The notes below the pieces were generated by a model, which was not told where the DNA came from, did no database searches, and was given only the letters and a program-made list of their open reading frames with translations. From positions 113,628 through 177,627 of the forward strand of contig NZ_BCWM01000006.1 in the NCBI RefSeq assembly GCF_001592205.1: a stretch of DNA of 64,000 nt, given 5' to 3'. Shown here piece after piece: positions 44,517 to 54,133 of the stretch (position 1 is its first letter; each line of letters opens with the position of its first letter). Source of the DNA: Brevundimonas vesicularis NBRC 12165. GTDB taxonomy: Bacteria; Pseudomonadota; Alphaproteobacteria; Caulobacterales; Caulobacteraceae. A program made the translations under genes and the position numbers.

Positions 44517-45992
44517 TCAGCCTTCGTAGGAATCCGCGACCATCCGGTCCAGAGTCCGCACAGCAAAGCCGACGCCGCCTTCCGGGACGGTGGGGCTGGG
44601 GCTCTTGTTGGCCCAGGCCGTCGGGGCGATGTCCAGGTGCGCCCACGGCACGCCGTTGGTGAAGCGTTGCAGGAACAGGGCGGCGGTGATCGAGCCACCG
44701 GCGCGGCCGTTGCCGGTGTTCTTCACATCGGCGATCTTGGAATCGATGTGCTGCTCGTAGATGGACGGGATCGGCATACGCCAGAAGTTCTCGCCGACCT
44801 TCTTGGCCGCCGCCAGGATCGGATCGGCGACATCGTCGGAGTTCGAGAAGACGCCGGCGTAATCCAGGCCAAGCGCCACGATCATGGCGCCCGTCAGGGT
44901 GGCCAAGTCGATCATGAACTTCGGCTTGAAACGTTCTTGGGTGTACCAGAGGGCGTCGGCCAGGACGAGGCGACCTTCGGCGTCGGTGTTGATGACCTCC
45001 ACCGTCTGGCCCGACATGGACACGACCACATCGCCCGGACGCTGGGCGTTGCCGTCCGGCATGTTCTCGACCAGACCCAGCACGCCGATGACATTGGCCT
45101 TGGCCTTGCGGCTGGCCAAGGCGATCATGGTTCCGGTGACGGCTGCTGCGCCGCCCATGTCCCACTTCATGTCTTCCATGCCGTCCGCCGGCTTGATCGA
45201 GATGCCGCCGGTGTCGAAGCAGACGCCCTTGCCGACGAAGGCCAGCGGCTGAGCGCCGGCTTCGCCGCCGTTCCACTTCATGATCGCAAGCTGGCTTTCG
45301 CGACGGCTGCCCTGGCCCACGCCCAACAGGGTGCGCATGCCCAGCTTCTCCATCTCGGCCTCGCCGAGGATTTCGACTTCAAGGCCCAGGCTCTCCAGCG
45401 CCTTCACCCGCTTGGCGAACTCGGCCGGATACAGGACGTTGGCGGGCTCGGACACCAGGTCGCGCGCGAAGATCACACCGTCGGCCACCGCCGACAGCGG
45501 CTCCAGCGCGGCTTCCGCGCCCCGCAGGTCGGTCGTGACCACGCGGATGGCGGTGATCGACGGAATCTTGTCGGCCTTTTGCGTCGTGCGATATTTATCG
45601 AAGCGATAGGCGGCCAGACGCGCGGCGAAACCAACGCGGGCGGCCTGCTCAGGCGACAGGTCCGAAGCGTCGATCGTCAGCACCTCGGCGCCCGACAGCT
45701 TGACCGCCGCATAGGCGTTGCCGCCAAAGGCCTCGACCGCCAGATCGTCCAGCTTGTCCTTGGCGCCTACGCCCACCAGCAGCACGACGTCCGCCTCGAC
45801 ACCCGCCGGCGCGGCGATGCTCAGGCTCTGGCCTGCCTTGCCGGTGAAACGGCCCTTGCCCGCCGCCTTGGTCAGGGCGCCGTTGGTCTTGCCGTCCAGC
45901 GCGGTCCCGGCGGCGGTGAAGGTGCGATCTTCAAAAACCGGAACGGCCAAAATCTCGGCGGCGTCCACGGCGGCGACGAATTCGATCTTCAT
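44517..45992 (-). CDS. pepA: Leucyl aminopeptidase
   Basis: 491 residues. Peptidase family M17, two-metal cytosolic aminopeptidase. FVGKGVCFDTGGISIKPA (catalytic lysine and aspartate), KWDMGGAAAVTG and the signature NTDAEGRLVLAD are all intact. The N-terminal domain is more variable, as usual. Followed by holC after 21 nt on the same strand; divergent from lptF. Confidence 0.96.
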   Translation of the reverse strand: MKIEFVAAVDAAEILAVPVFEDRTFTAAGTALDGKTNGALTKAAGKGRFTGKAGQSLSIAAPAGVEADVVLLVGVGAKDKLDDLAVEAFGGNAYAAVKLSGAEVLTIDASDLSPEQAARVGFAARLAAYRFDKYRTTQKADKIPSITAIRVVTTDLRGAEAALEPLSAVADGVIFARDLVSEPANVLYPAEFAKRVKALESLGLEVEILGEAEMEKLGMRTLLGVGQGSRRESQLAIMKWNGGEAGAQPLAFVGKGVCFDTGGISIKPADGMEDMKWDMGGAAAVTGTMIALASRKAKANVIGVLGLVENMPDGNAQRPGDVVVSMSGQTVEVINTDAEGRLVLADALWYTQERFKPKFMIDLATLTGAMIVALGLDYAGVFSNSDDVADPILAAAKKVGENFWRMPIPSIYEQHIDSKIADVKNTGNGRAGGSITAALFLQRFTNGVPWAHLDIAPTAWANKSPSPTVPEGGVGFAVRTLDRMVADSYEG

Positions 45993-46135
45993 TCAATCAA
46001 CTCCAGCCAGGCCCCACCCGGCGTCTGCAAACAGCAAAATGACAACGGCGCGTCTGCTTGTCGCGGACGCGCCCTGATGTGCTACTAGATGCGCCTCAAT
46101 ATCGCCGCCTGCAACCGGGCGAAGTCCATCCGCCC

Positions 46136-47272
46136 ATGACCCTGATTCAAAGATACCTTTTTCGCCAGATCTTGTTCCCTGTGATCGCCGCGTGCGCAGC
46201 GCTGGCGGGAATCGGGATTCTGAGCCAGAGCCTCGACCAACTCCAGGTCATTGTGGAGCGGGGTCAGAGCGTGTGGATCATGGTCAAGCTGACCCTGCTC
46301 GCCCTGCCGCAACTGCTGTCAGTGATTCTCCCGATCGGCCTTTTCGTCGGCGCGCTCATCGCCCTGACCCGTCTGCAACGCGAACAGGAGCTGACAGCGG
46401 CCTTCGCCGGGGGCATGACCCGGTGGCAGGTCATATCCCCCGCCGCCCGTATCGCCGTGCTGGTCGCCCTGGTCACCCTTCTGGTCAATGTCTTCATTCT
46501 GCCCTGGGCGCAGCAGGAGGCGCGGCGTCAGGCGTTCGACATCCGCACCGACCTAGCCGCGCTTCTGGTCGAGGAAGGCCAGTTCGTTCAGGGGCCTGAC
46601 GGTCTGACCGTTTATGTGCAGCAGATCGAACAGAACGGTCTGTTGAAGAACCTGTTTGTCTATCTGGATGACAAGGACAAGGTCACGACCTGGAACGCGT
46701 CGGAGGCGCGCTTCAGCCGGGACGCCGGCGGCATTCCGATCCTGACCATGATCGACGGCTCGGCCCAGCGCTATTCGTCGGGCGGCGTGCTGGAGACGCT
46801 GTCGTTCGGGCGATACGATTTCTCTCTCGCGCCCTTCGTCGGCGTGACCGACACCATTCGCTACAAGCCGACCGACCTTTATCTGCGCCAGCTGCTGAAC
46901 CCGACGGCCAAGGTGCTTGAGGTCGCCGGCTCGCGCGGCGAACTTCTCGCCGAGGCGCATTCGCGGCTAGCCTCGCCGCTCTACGCCATGGTCGCCATGG
47001 CCCTGGCGCTTTCGGCCATCCTGGGCGGCGCCTTCAGCCGCACCGGCTATACCTTGCGCATCGCCAAGGCGGCGGGCCTGTTTTTGGTCCTGCGCGTCAT
47101 CGGCTATGGCCTGGTCGCCGCCAGCGCCTGGAACGGCTGGATGAACCTACTGCAATACGTCGTGCCGATCGTGGCCATCGTCGTCGCCCTGCGAGTTCTG
47201 TTCCGCGCGCTGAAGCCGCGTCGCAGCCGGACCACCGCCGCCCTGCGCGATCTGAAGGCCAAGTTCGCATGA
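46136..47272 (+). CDS. lptF: LPS export permease LptF
   Basis: 378 residues from the ATG at 46,136; a longer frame from 46,058 would add residues without family match. YjgP/YjgQ fold: three N-terminal membrane helices (about 12-32, 45-75, 95-125), a periplasmic beta-jellyroll (about 140-265) and three C-terminal helices. With LptG and the LptB ATPase it pulls LPS out of the inner membrane. It overlaps lptG by ATGA. Confidence 0.95.
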   Translation: MTLIQRYLFRQILFPVIAACAALAGIGILSQSLDQLQVIVERGQSVWIMVKLTLLALPQLLSVILPIGLFVGALIALTRLQREQELTAAFAGGMTRWQVISPAARIAVLVALVTLLVNVFILPWAQQEARRQAFDIRTDLAALLVEEGQFVQGPDGLTVYVQQIEQNGLLKNLFVYLDDKDKVTTWNASEARFSRDAGGIPILTMIDGSAQRYSSGGVLETLSFGRYDFSLAPFVGVTDTIRYKPTDLYLRQLLNPTAKVLEVAGSRGELLAEAHSRLASPLYAMVAMALALSAILGGAFSRTGYTLRIAKAAGLFLVLRVIGYGLVAASAWNGWMNLLQYVVPIVAIVVALRVLFRALKPRRSRTTAALRDLKAKFA

Positions 47273-48402
47273 CCGCCGTCGCCGCCCGTCGCTCGCCGCA
47301 TATCCCCCGTCTCGGCGGCATCGAACGTTATGTGCTGGTCCAGCAGTTGAAGTCGCTGGGCGTGGCCCTGGCCGTGATCTCGGCCCTGGTCATGCTGATC
47401 GACTTCGTCGAAGTCTCGCGCGGCGTCGGCTCGGCGCAAGATTTGTCGGCCGTCCGCATTTTCGGCTTGGTGCTGCTGAAGTCGCCCTCGGTCATCGTGC
47501 AGTTGATGCCGTTCGTCTTCCTGTTCGGCACCCTGTCGGCCTTCATCAGCCTGAACCGACGCAGCGAACTGATCGCCATGCGCGCGGCGGGCGTCTCCGC
47601 CTGGCGGTTCGTCCTGCCGGCGGCCGGCATGGCCTTCGTGCTGGGTGTGCTGACCGTCACGGTATTGGGTCCGATGGCCTCGGCCGGCGACGGTCTGTGG
47701 CAACGCGAGCGCGCGCGGATTTCCGGTACGGCGCCCGGCGGCGACCCCAAGGAAGCGATCTGGCTGCGCGAGGGCGACGATCAGCGCCAGATGATCATTC
47801 GCGCCGGCCAGCAGGACCGCGCCAACGCGCGACTGCTGAACGTCAGCTTCTTCATCTACACAACCGCGCCCGGCGGCGGTCGCACCTTCTCCGAGCGGAT
47901 CGACGCCAAGTCGGCTTCGCTGAACGCCGGCAGCTGGCGCCTGACCGACGCCGTCGGCGCCCAGATCGGCCAGCGCGCCGTCACCTATTCCAGCCTGACC
48001 CTCGTCTCCAGCCTGGCGGATGACGAGGCCTTCGAGCGTTTCGCCCGGCCGCAGGCCACGCCTTTCTGGTCGTTGCCCAACCAGATCAGCCGAATCGAAA
48101 ACGCGGGCTTCACCTCGACCGCCTATCGCCTGCGCTTCCAGCAACTTCTGGCCACGCCGCTCGTGTTCGCCGCCATGTCCATCCTGGCCGCCGCCTTCTC
48201 GCTGCGGCTGATGCGATTGGGCGACCTGGCGCGCATGAGCGTGGCGGCTGTCGTGCTGGGCTTCGCCTTCTTCTTCCTGAACCAGTTCTCGTCGGCGATG
48301 GGATCGGCCGAGGTCGTGGCGCCCTTCGTCGCCGCCTGGCTGCCGCCTGTTCTTACAGCGCTCGCAGCCTTGACCTTGCTGTTCTATACCGAAGACGGCT
48401 AA
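47269..48402 (+). CDS. lptG: LPS export permease LptG
   Basis: 377 residues, paralogue and partner of LptF with the same 3+3 helix layout around a periplasmic domain. DFVEVSRG after the first helix and AAFSLRLMRLGDLARM before the last helices are typical of LptG. It starts inside the lptF stop and is followed by lptD after 33 nt. Confidence 0.95.
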   Translation: MTAVAARRSPHIPRLGGIERYVLVQQLKSLGVALAVISALVMLIDFVEVSRGVGSAQDLSAVRIFGLVLLKSPSVIVQLMPFVFLFGTLSAFISLNRRSELIAMRAAGVSAWRFVLPAAGMAFVLGVLTVTVLGPMASAGDGLWQRERARISGTAPGGDPKEAIWLREGDDQRQMIIRAGQQDRANARLLNVSFFIYTTAPGGGRTFSERIDAKSASLNAGSWRLTDAVGAQIGQRAVTYSSLTLVSSLADDEAFERFARPQATPFWSLPNQISRIENAGFTSTAYRLRFQQLLATPLVFAAMSILAAAFSLRLMRLGDLARMSVAAVVLGFAFFFLNQFSSAMGSAEVVAPFVAAWLPPVLTALAALTLLFYTEDG

Positions 48403-48435
48403 TCGGGCGCTCGCTTCTCAGACTACGGATGGCCT

Positions 48436-50874
48436 ATGCAGGGTGATCGGCGCTTCGACGCTTTCAAAGCAAGGCTTCTCGCCGGTGCGGCCCTGGTCGC
48501 CTGCGCGCCCTTGGCGACGCCCGCATGGGCGCAAACGACCCCTCCAGCCGCGGCCGCCCGTTCCGACGGCCTGCCGCCCGAAGCGGTCTATGTCGATGCC
48601 GACAATGCGCGTCGCGAAGGCGACAACATCATCGTCAGCGGCACGCCCGAGAACCGCGCCTATGTCCGCACGCGCGGCCATGTGCTGCGCGGCGAGAACC
48701 TGTCCTATGATCTGAACGCCGGTTCGGCGACCGCCGAAGGCCGCGTCGAGGCCATCGCGCCCGATGGCACCGTGGTCTACGCCAGCCGTCTCGAGCTGGA
48801 CGAAAATCTGGAGACCGGCGTCGCCGTGGATTTCGCCACGCGTCTGGCCAACGGCGCCAGCCTGATGGCCGCAACAGCTGTCCGCCGCAGCGAGAACGTC
48901 AGCGAACTGAACTACGCCCGCTTCACACCTTGCCCGATCTGCGACGACGGCGGTCCCAAGACGCCGACCATCTCGATCCAGGCGGAAAAGGTGACGCAGG
49001 ACGAGCAACTTCGCGCGATCCTGTATCGCAACGCCGTCTTCTATATCGGGCCGGTGCCCGTCTTCTACACGCCCTTCTTCGCCCACCCCGATCCCTCGGT
49101 GGAGCGGGCCTCGGGCTTCCTGGTGCCGATCGTCAACTATGACGAGGGTCGCGGTGTCTCCGTCGAGGTTCCCTATCTGCACGTCGTGTCGCCGTCCGAG
49201 GACTGGCTGATCAGCCCGCAGATCAACACCAGGGTCGCGCCGCTGCTGAACCTGCAATGGCGGCGACGGTTCGCCAACGGCATGATCGTGGCGCGCGGCG
49301 GCTACACCTACGAGCGCGAGTTCGGCGACTTCGATCGGGACGGGGACGGCGACTTCGAAAGCAACGTCAAGTTCGGCGATCGCGAACACCGCAGCTATCT
49401 GTTGTCGCACGGCGAGTTTGATCCCGACGGCCCGTGGCGGTTCGGCTTCACGGCCGAGCGCACCTCGGACAAGACGCTGTTCGACCGCTATGACGTGCGC
49501 TCTCCGTATCAGGACAACGGCCTGTATTACGGCGACCGCCGTCGTCTGATCAGCCAGATCTACGCGGAACATCAGACCGATCGGTCCTATGTTTCGGTCG
49601 CGGCCTTCTCGATCCAGAGCCTGCGCCTGAACCCGGCCTTCGCCGCGACGGACTTCCGCGACGCCAACGGCTTCAAGGTGTTCGAGGACGACGACACCCT
49701 GCCCTTCGTCGCTCCGCTGATCGATGCCCGCTGGGAGCCGCGCGAACTGGTCTTCGGCGGCCGGCTGCGCTTGAAGGGTTCGGCCGTTTCGCTCTACCGC
49801 GACGCTTTCGTCGGCGCGCCGATCCTGAACCCGGAGATCGTCCCAACCGTCACGACAGGTCTGGCCGGCGTGGACAGCCGCCGCATCACAGGCCAAGTGG
49901 AATGGCGACGGGCGATCATCCTTCCTGTCGGCATGCGGGTGGAGCCGTTCGTCGATACGCGCGTCGATCTCTATTCCATGTCCGATCTGCCGCCGATGAT
50001 GGGCGTCGACAGCGACGAAACGGTCAGTCGATCCAGGTTCAGCGCGGGCGTGGACGTCGCCTATCCCCTGATCAAACGCATCGCCGACGCCGACATCATC
50101 CTGGAGCCGGTGGGTCAGTTCTCGGTCTCCAACAAGGTCAGCCTGGACCGCCGCATTCCCATCGAGGACTCCCAGGTTCTGGAGTTGGACGAGTCGTCGC
50201 TGTTCCGCATGGATCGCTTCTCCGGCTACGATCTGCTGGAAGGCGGCGCGCGCGTGACGGCGGGCGGTCGCGCCACCATCCGCTGGGCCGAAGGTCGTAA
50301 GGCCAGCCTGTTTGTGGGACGCAGCTATCGCTTCGACCAGCAAGACGACTTCCGTACGTCGATTCCCGACGATCCCGCGCGTCTCTATGACCCGACAGGT
50401 CTGGCCTCCGAGACCTCGGATTGGGTGGTCCAGGGCGACTTCTCGCCGTCGGATCGCATCCGCAGCTGGTTCCACGCCACGGTCGACGGGTCGGGTGAGG
50501 TGCGCCGCGCCGAAGCGGCGCTGGACGGTCGTTGGGGCCGCCGCAACCTGGCGACCGTCAGCTACATTCTGGATCAGTCGAACCCCGTCGACGGGCCGCT
50601 GAACCGCAACTACGAGTTCGTCCAGTTGGCCGGCCAGCAGTTCGTCTTCCAGAACTGGGGTTTCACCGTCGCCGGCATCGCCGATCTGGACCAGAACGAG
50701 ATCACGCGATCCGAAGTCGGCGTGCTGTTCGACGACGACTGCCTGCGGTTCGAACTGGGTTATCGGCGCGACAACACCCGCGCCCGGCCCGGCGGCCCGT
50801 CGGAAGGCATCTATGTGCGCCTAAACCTCGCCACTTTCGGAGGTTCAGGTTATGGACAGGGCGATATGCGTTGA
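48436..50874 (+). CDS. lptD: LPS assembly outer-membrane protein LptD
   Basis: 812 residues. A signal peptide (about 1-33, ending PAWAQ) is followed by an OstA-like periplasmic domain (about 45-160) and the large beta-barrel domain. The CPICDD block near residue 160 is the conserved cysteine pair region of alphaproteobacterial LptD. It receives LPS across the periplasm and inserts it in the outer membrane. Position after lptF-lptG and before surA, its folding helper, fits the pathway. Confidence 0.96.
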   Translation: MQGDRRFDAFKARLLAGAALVACAPLATPAWAQTTPPAAAARSDGLPPEAVYVDADNARREGDNIIVSGTPENRAYVRTRGHVLRGENLSYDLNAGSATAEGRVEAIAPDGTVVYASRLELDENLETGVAVDFATRLANGASLMAATAVRRSENVSELNYARFTPCPICDDGGPKTPTISIQAEKVTQDEQLRAILYRNAVFYIGPVPVFYTPFFAHPDPSVERASGFLVPIVNYDEGRGVSVEVPYLHVVSPSEDWLISPQINTRVAPLLNLQWRRRFANGMIVARGGYTYEREFGDFDRDGDGDFESNVKFGDREHRSYLLSHGEFDPDGPWRFGFTAERTSDKTLFDRYDVRSPYQDNGLYYGDRRRLISQIYAEHQTDRSYVSVAAFSIQSLRLNPAFAATDFRDANGFKVFEDDDTLPFVAPLIDARWEPRELVFGGRLRLKGSAVSLYRDAFVGAPILNPEIVPTVTTGLAGVDSRRITGQVEWRRAIILPVGMRVEPFVDTRVDLYSMSDLPPMMGVDSDETVSRSRFSAGVDVAYPLIKRIADADIILEPVGQFSVSNKVSLDRRIPIEDSQVLELDESSLFRMDRFSGYDLLEGGARVTAGGRATIRWAEGRKASLFVGRSYRFDQQDDFRTSIPDDPARLYDPTGLASETSDWVVQGDFSPSDRIRSWFHATVDGSGEVRRAEAALDGRWGRRNLATVSYILDQSNPVDGPLNRNYEFVQLAGQQFVFQNWGFTVAGIADLDQNEITRSEVGVLFDDDCLRFELGYRRDNTRARPGGPSEGIYVRLNLATFGGSGYGQGDMR

Positions 50875-50946
50875 GCATGACGCTTTACGGGGCGCGACCG
50901 CCTGCCGGCCTGGCTGGCGGACCGCTGTGAGGAATCAGGACGACCA

Positions 50947-52314
50947 ATGGGTTTGATGCGTTATTCGACGGGGGCTGCGCTCGCGGCAGTCCTCCTCGCC
51001 GGTTCGGCCTATGCCCAGACGGCGCCCGCTCCGGCACAGACCCCCACGCCCGCGCAAGGTCCTGCGGCCGGCGCGCCGAATCCTGCAGCTGAAGAGGCGC
51101 CGACGACGGCGCGCGCCGAGCCTCAGTTCGAAATGGCCGACGGCATCGTCGCCACGGTCAATGACAAGATCATCACCGGCTTTGATCTGCGTCAGCGTAT
51201 GCTGATGCTGATCGCCTCGTCTCAGGTTCAGCCGACCGAGCAGAACCTGCCCGCCATTCAGCAGGCCGCCCTGAACGCCCTGATCGAGGATCGCCTCAAG
51301 GATCAGGAGATGGCCAAGTTCGAGAGCCTGAAGGTCACGGACGAGGAAATCGACGGCGAGATCGCCGAAATGGCCCGCGCCGCAGGCACGACGCCGCAGG
51401 CCTATCTGCAATTCCTGCAACAGGGCGGCATCCAGCCCGCAGCCTTCCGTGACAACCTGCGCACCCAGATCGGCTGGAGCCAGCTGATCCCGGGTCGCTT
51501 CAATAGCCGCGCCCGCGCCAGCACCCTTCAAGTCGATCAGGAAGTCCGTCGTCTGAACGAGGCGGCGTCCAAGCCTCAGTTCCTGCTGGGGGAAATCTAC
51601 ATCGACGCCGCGCGCGTCGGCGGCGCGCAGGCAGCCTTGAACGGCGCCCGCCAGCTGGTGCAGCAGATCATCCAGGGCGCGCCGTTCCAGGCCGTCGCCC
51701 AGCAGTTTTCCGCCGCCCCCTCGGCCAGCGCCCGCGTCCCAGGCGATGCAGGCTGGGTGGTCAAGGATTCGCTCCAGCCGGCTGTGCAGTCAGTGTTGGA
51801 ACAGCTCCAGCCGGGCCAGCTGTCGAACCCCATCGTCGTCGATGGCGGCGTCTATATCCTCTACCTGCGCGACAAGCGTGACGGCGCCTCGACGAGCCTG
51901 GTTTCGCTGAAACAGGTCATGGTCGAACTGCCCGAAACCGCGTCGGAAGCTGACGTGGCCGCTGCGACCGCCAAGCTGGAAGGTCTGCGCAACGGTCTGA
52001 CCTGCGACAATATCATCTCCCAGGCCCGCGCGACGCAGGGCGTCTTGGGCGCTGATCTCGGTGAATCGGATGTCGCCAACCTGGCGCCCCAGTTCCAGCA
52101 GTTCGCGCGCACCGGCGAAATCGGTTCGGTCTCCACGCCGATCCGCACCCCGCTGGGCCTGCACCTGGTCGCCGTCTGCGGTCGTCGCGTCGGTGGGCCG
52201 GAAGCGCCGAACCGTCAGCAGGTCGAAAACCGTCTGCGCGCCCAGAACCTGGCCGTGCTGGAGCGCCGCTATCTGCGCGACCTGCGCAGCGACGCCCTGA
52301 TCGAGTTCAAATGA
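50947..52314 (+). CDS. surA: SurA-like periplasmic chaperone/peptidyl-prolyl isomerase
   Basis: 455 residues. A signal peptide (about 1-25) and a proline/alanine linker precede the SurA N-terminal chaperone helices (about 60-190), one clear parvulin domain (about 210-315; ending NPIVVDGGVYILYLRDKRDG) and a second, degenerate parvulin-like domain. SurA escorts outer-membrane proteins, including LptD. Its stop overlaps pdxA. Confidence 0.92.
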   Translation: MGLMRYSTGAALAAVLLAGSAYAQTAPAPAQTPTPAQGPAAGAPNPAAEEAPTTARAEPQFEMADGIVATVNDKIITGFDLRQRMLMLIASSQVQPTEQNLPAIQQAALNALIEDRLKDQEMAKFESLKVTDEEIDGEIAEMARAAGTTPQAYLQFLQQGGIQPAAFRDNLRTQIGWSQLIPGRFNSRARASTLQVDQEVRRLNEAASKPQFLLGEIYIDAARVGGAQAALNGARQLVQQIIQGAPFQAVAQQFSAAPSASARVPGDAGWVVKDSLQPAVQSVLEQLQPGQLSNPIVVDGGVYILYLRDKRDGASTSLVSLKQVMVELPETASEADVAAATAKLEGLRNGLTCDNIISQARATQGVLGADLGESDVANLAPQFQQFARTGEIGSVSTPIRTPLGLHLVAVCGRRVGGPEAPNRQQVENRLRAQNLAVLERRYLRDLRSDALIEFK

Positions 52315-53315
52315 GCCCAGCGGTCGCGCCTCTGGTTCTGACGCTGGGCGAACCCGCCGGCGTCGGGCCGGAGATCGTGGCCGCCGCCTGGAAAGCGTTG
52401 CGCGCCGACCAGACGGCCTTTGCTGTGATCGGCGACGCGGCGCTGATGCGGACGCAGGGTGTTCCCGTGGCCGAGATCGGGGTTCCCGGCGACGCCGGCG
52501 GCCTGTTCGGATCCGCCCTTCCCGTCATCCATCGCCCCCTGCCCGCCCCGGTCGTGGTCGGGTCGCCCGATCCAGCCAATGCCTCGGCCGTCGCGGACGG
52601 CATCGAGGAGGCGGTCAGCTTCGCCCTATCCGGCGAGGCGTCCGGCGTCGTCACCGCCCCGATCGCCAAGGCGCCGATGTACGCCTCGGGCTTTCGCTTT
52701 CCCGGCCATACCGAGTTCATTGCCGAACTGACGGCCCACGCGCCATACGCCGGTACGCGCGGCCCGGTGATGATGCTGACGGCCCAGAACCTGCGCGCCT
52801 GTCTCGTCACCATTCACGTCGCCTTGGACCAGGTGCCGGAACTGGTCACAGCCGAGCGTGTCGCCCGCACCGCCCGCGTTGTCCACGAAAGCCTGAAACG
52901 CGACTTCGCCATCGCCCGCCCGCGCCTGGCCATGGCGGCGCTGAATCCCCACGCGGGCGAAGGCGGCGCCTTGGGCCTGCAGGAACTCGACATCCTGATC
53001 CCCGTCGCCGAACAGCTTCGCGCCGAGGGGATCGACATCACCGACCCCAGACCGGCCGACACGATGTTCCATGATGGGGCGCGCGCGACCTATGACGCGG
53101 CCATCTGCATGTATCACGACCAAGCCCTGATCCCGGTAAAGACGCTGGACTTCTGGGGCGGGGTCAATGTCTCCCTCGGCCTGCCGATCATCCGCACCTC
53201 GCCCGATCACGGCACCGGCTTCGACATCGCCGGCAAGGGCGTCGCGCGTCCTGACAGCCTGATCGCCGCCATTCGCCTGGCATCGGAGATGGCGGCGGCC
53301 CGCGCCGCGCGCTAA
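52311..53315 (+). CDS. pdxA: 4-hydroxythreonine-4-phosphate dehydrogenase
   Basis: 334 residues. An NAD-dependent step of pyridoxal-5'-phosphate synthesis. Family motifs: LGEPAGVGPEI at the N-terminus, TAPIAKAPMYASG, FPGHTEF, ALNPHAGEGG and MYHDQALIPVK with the metal histidine. Overlaps surA (ATGA). The surA-pdxA-rsmA order is shared with many proteobacteria. Confidence 0.96.
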   Translation: MSPAVAPLVLTLGEPAGVGPEIVAAAWKALRADQTAFAVIGDAALMRTQGVPVAEIGVPGDAGGLFGSALPVIHRPLPAPVVVGSPDPANASAVADGIEEAVSFALSGEASGVVTAPIAKAPMYASGFRFPGHTEFIAELTAHAPYAGTRGPVMMLTAQNLRACLVTIHVALDQVPELVTAERVARTARVVHESLKRDFAIARPRLAMAALNPHAGEGGALGLQELDILIPVAEQLRAEGIDITDPRPADTMFHDGARATYDAAICMYHDQALIPVKTLDFWGGVNVSLGLPIIRTSPDHGTGFDIAGKGVARPDSLIAAIRLASEMAAARAAR

Positions 53316-53323
53316 CAGGGCGT

Positions 53324-54133
53324 GTGATAGACCTTCCCTCCCTCCGCGAAACCCTCGACGCCCACGGCCTTTCGGCCAAGAAGAGCTTCGGCCAGCATTT
53401 CCTGCTGGACCTGAATGTCACTCGCAAGATCGTGCGCCTGGCCGGTCCGTTCGAGGGCCGCGCCGTGATCGAGGTTGGCCCCGGTCCTGGCGGCCTGACC
53501 CGCGCCCTGCTGGAATCCGACGCCGGCCCCGTGGTCCTGGTGGAAAAGGATCCGCGCTTCATTCCCTTGCTGACCGAATTGGACGACGGCTCCGGCCGCC
53601 TGACCATCGTGGAAGCCGATGCGCTGAAGGTGAAGGAGGCGGATCTGGTCTCCGGCCCGACCCATCTGGTGTCCAACCTGCCCTACAATGTCGGCACCCC
53701 CCTGCTGATCAAATGGCTGACCGGCCCGTGGCTGCCCCACAGCCTGACCCTGATGTTCCAGAAGGAAGTCGCCGAACGCGTCGCCGCAGGGCCAGGCGAA
53801 GACGCCTACGGCCGTCTGGCCGTCATCGCCCAGGCCGTCTGCACCGCCCGCATCGTCATGCATCTGCCCGCCACCGCCTTTACCCCTCCGCCCAAGGTGG
53901 CTTCGGCCGTCGTCCATCTGGTCCCGCTGGATGAGCGGCCGTCGCCGGAACGCCTGAAAAAGCTGGAACGCGTCACCGCCGCCGCCTTCGGCCAGCGCCG
54001 CAAGATGCTGCGGTCCAGCCTGAAACAGCTGGGCGGCGCCGCCCTGTGCGAGGCCGCCGGCATTGAGCCCGACGCCCGCGCCGAAACCATCGACGTCGCG
54101 GGCTTCCTGCGACTGGCGGACGCCCTTCAATGA
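53324..54133 (+). CDS. rsmA: 16S rRNA (adenine1518/1519-N6)-dimethyltransferase
   Basis: 269 residues from a GTG at 53,324. KSFGQHFLLD, the SAM-binding VIEVGPGPGGLTRALL (about 47-62) and the catalytic NLPYNVGTPLL (about 111-121) are diagnostic of KsgA/RsmA. It dimethylates two adjacent adenines near the 3' end of 16S rRNA late in 30S assembly. The start follows pdxA by 8 nt; the stop overlaps the aminotransferase gene. Confidence 0.96.
   Translation: MIDLPSLRETLDAHGLSAKKSFGQHFLLDLNVTRKIVRLAGPFEGRAVIEVGPGPGGLTRALLESDAGPVVLVEKDPRFIPLLTELDDGSGRLTIVEADALKVKEADLVSGPTHLVSNLPYNVGTPLLIKWLTGPWLPHSLTLMFQKEVAERVAAGPGEDAYGRLAVIAQAVCTARIVMHLPATAFTPPPKVASAVVHLVPLDERPSPERLKKLERVTAAAFGQRRKMLRSSLKQLGGAALCEAAGIEPDARAETIDVAGFLRLADALQ

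Noticed and set aside
48418..50475. 685-codon minus-strand frame opposite lptD
   Set aside because: It is the antisense of a well-supported LptD gene, with no independent signals.
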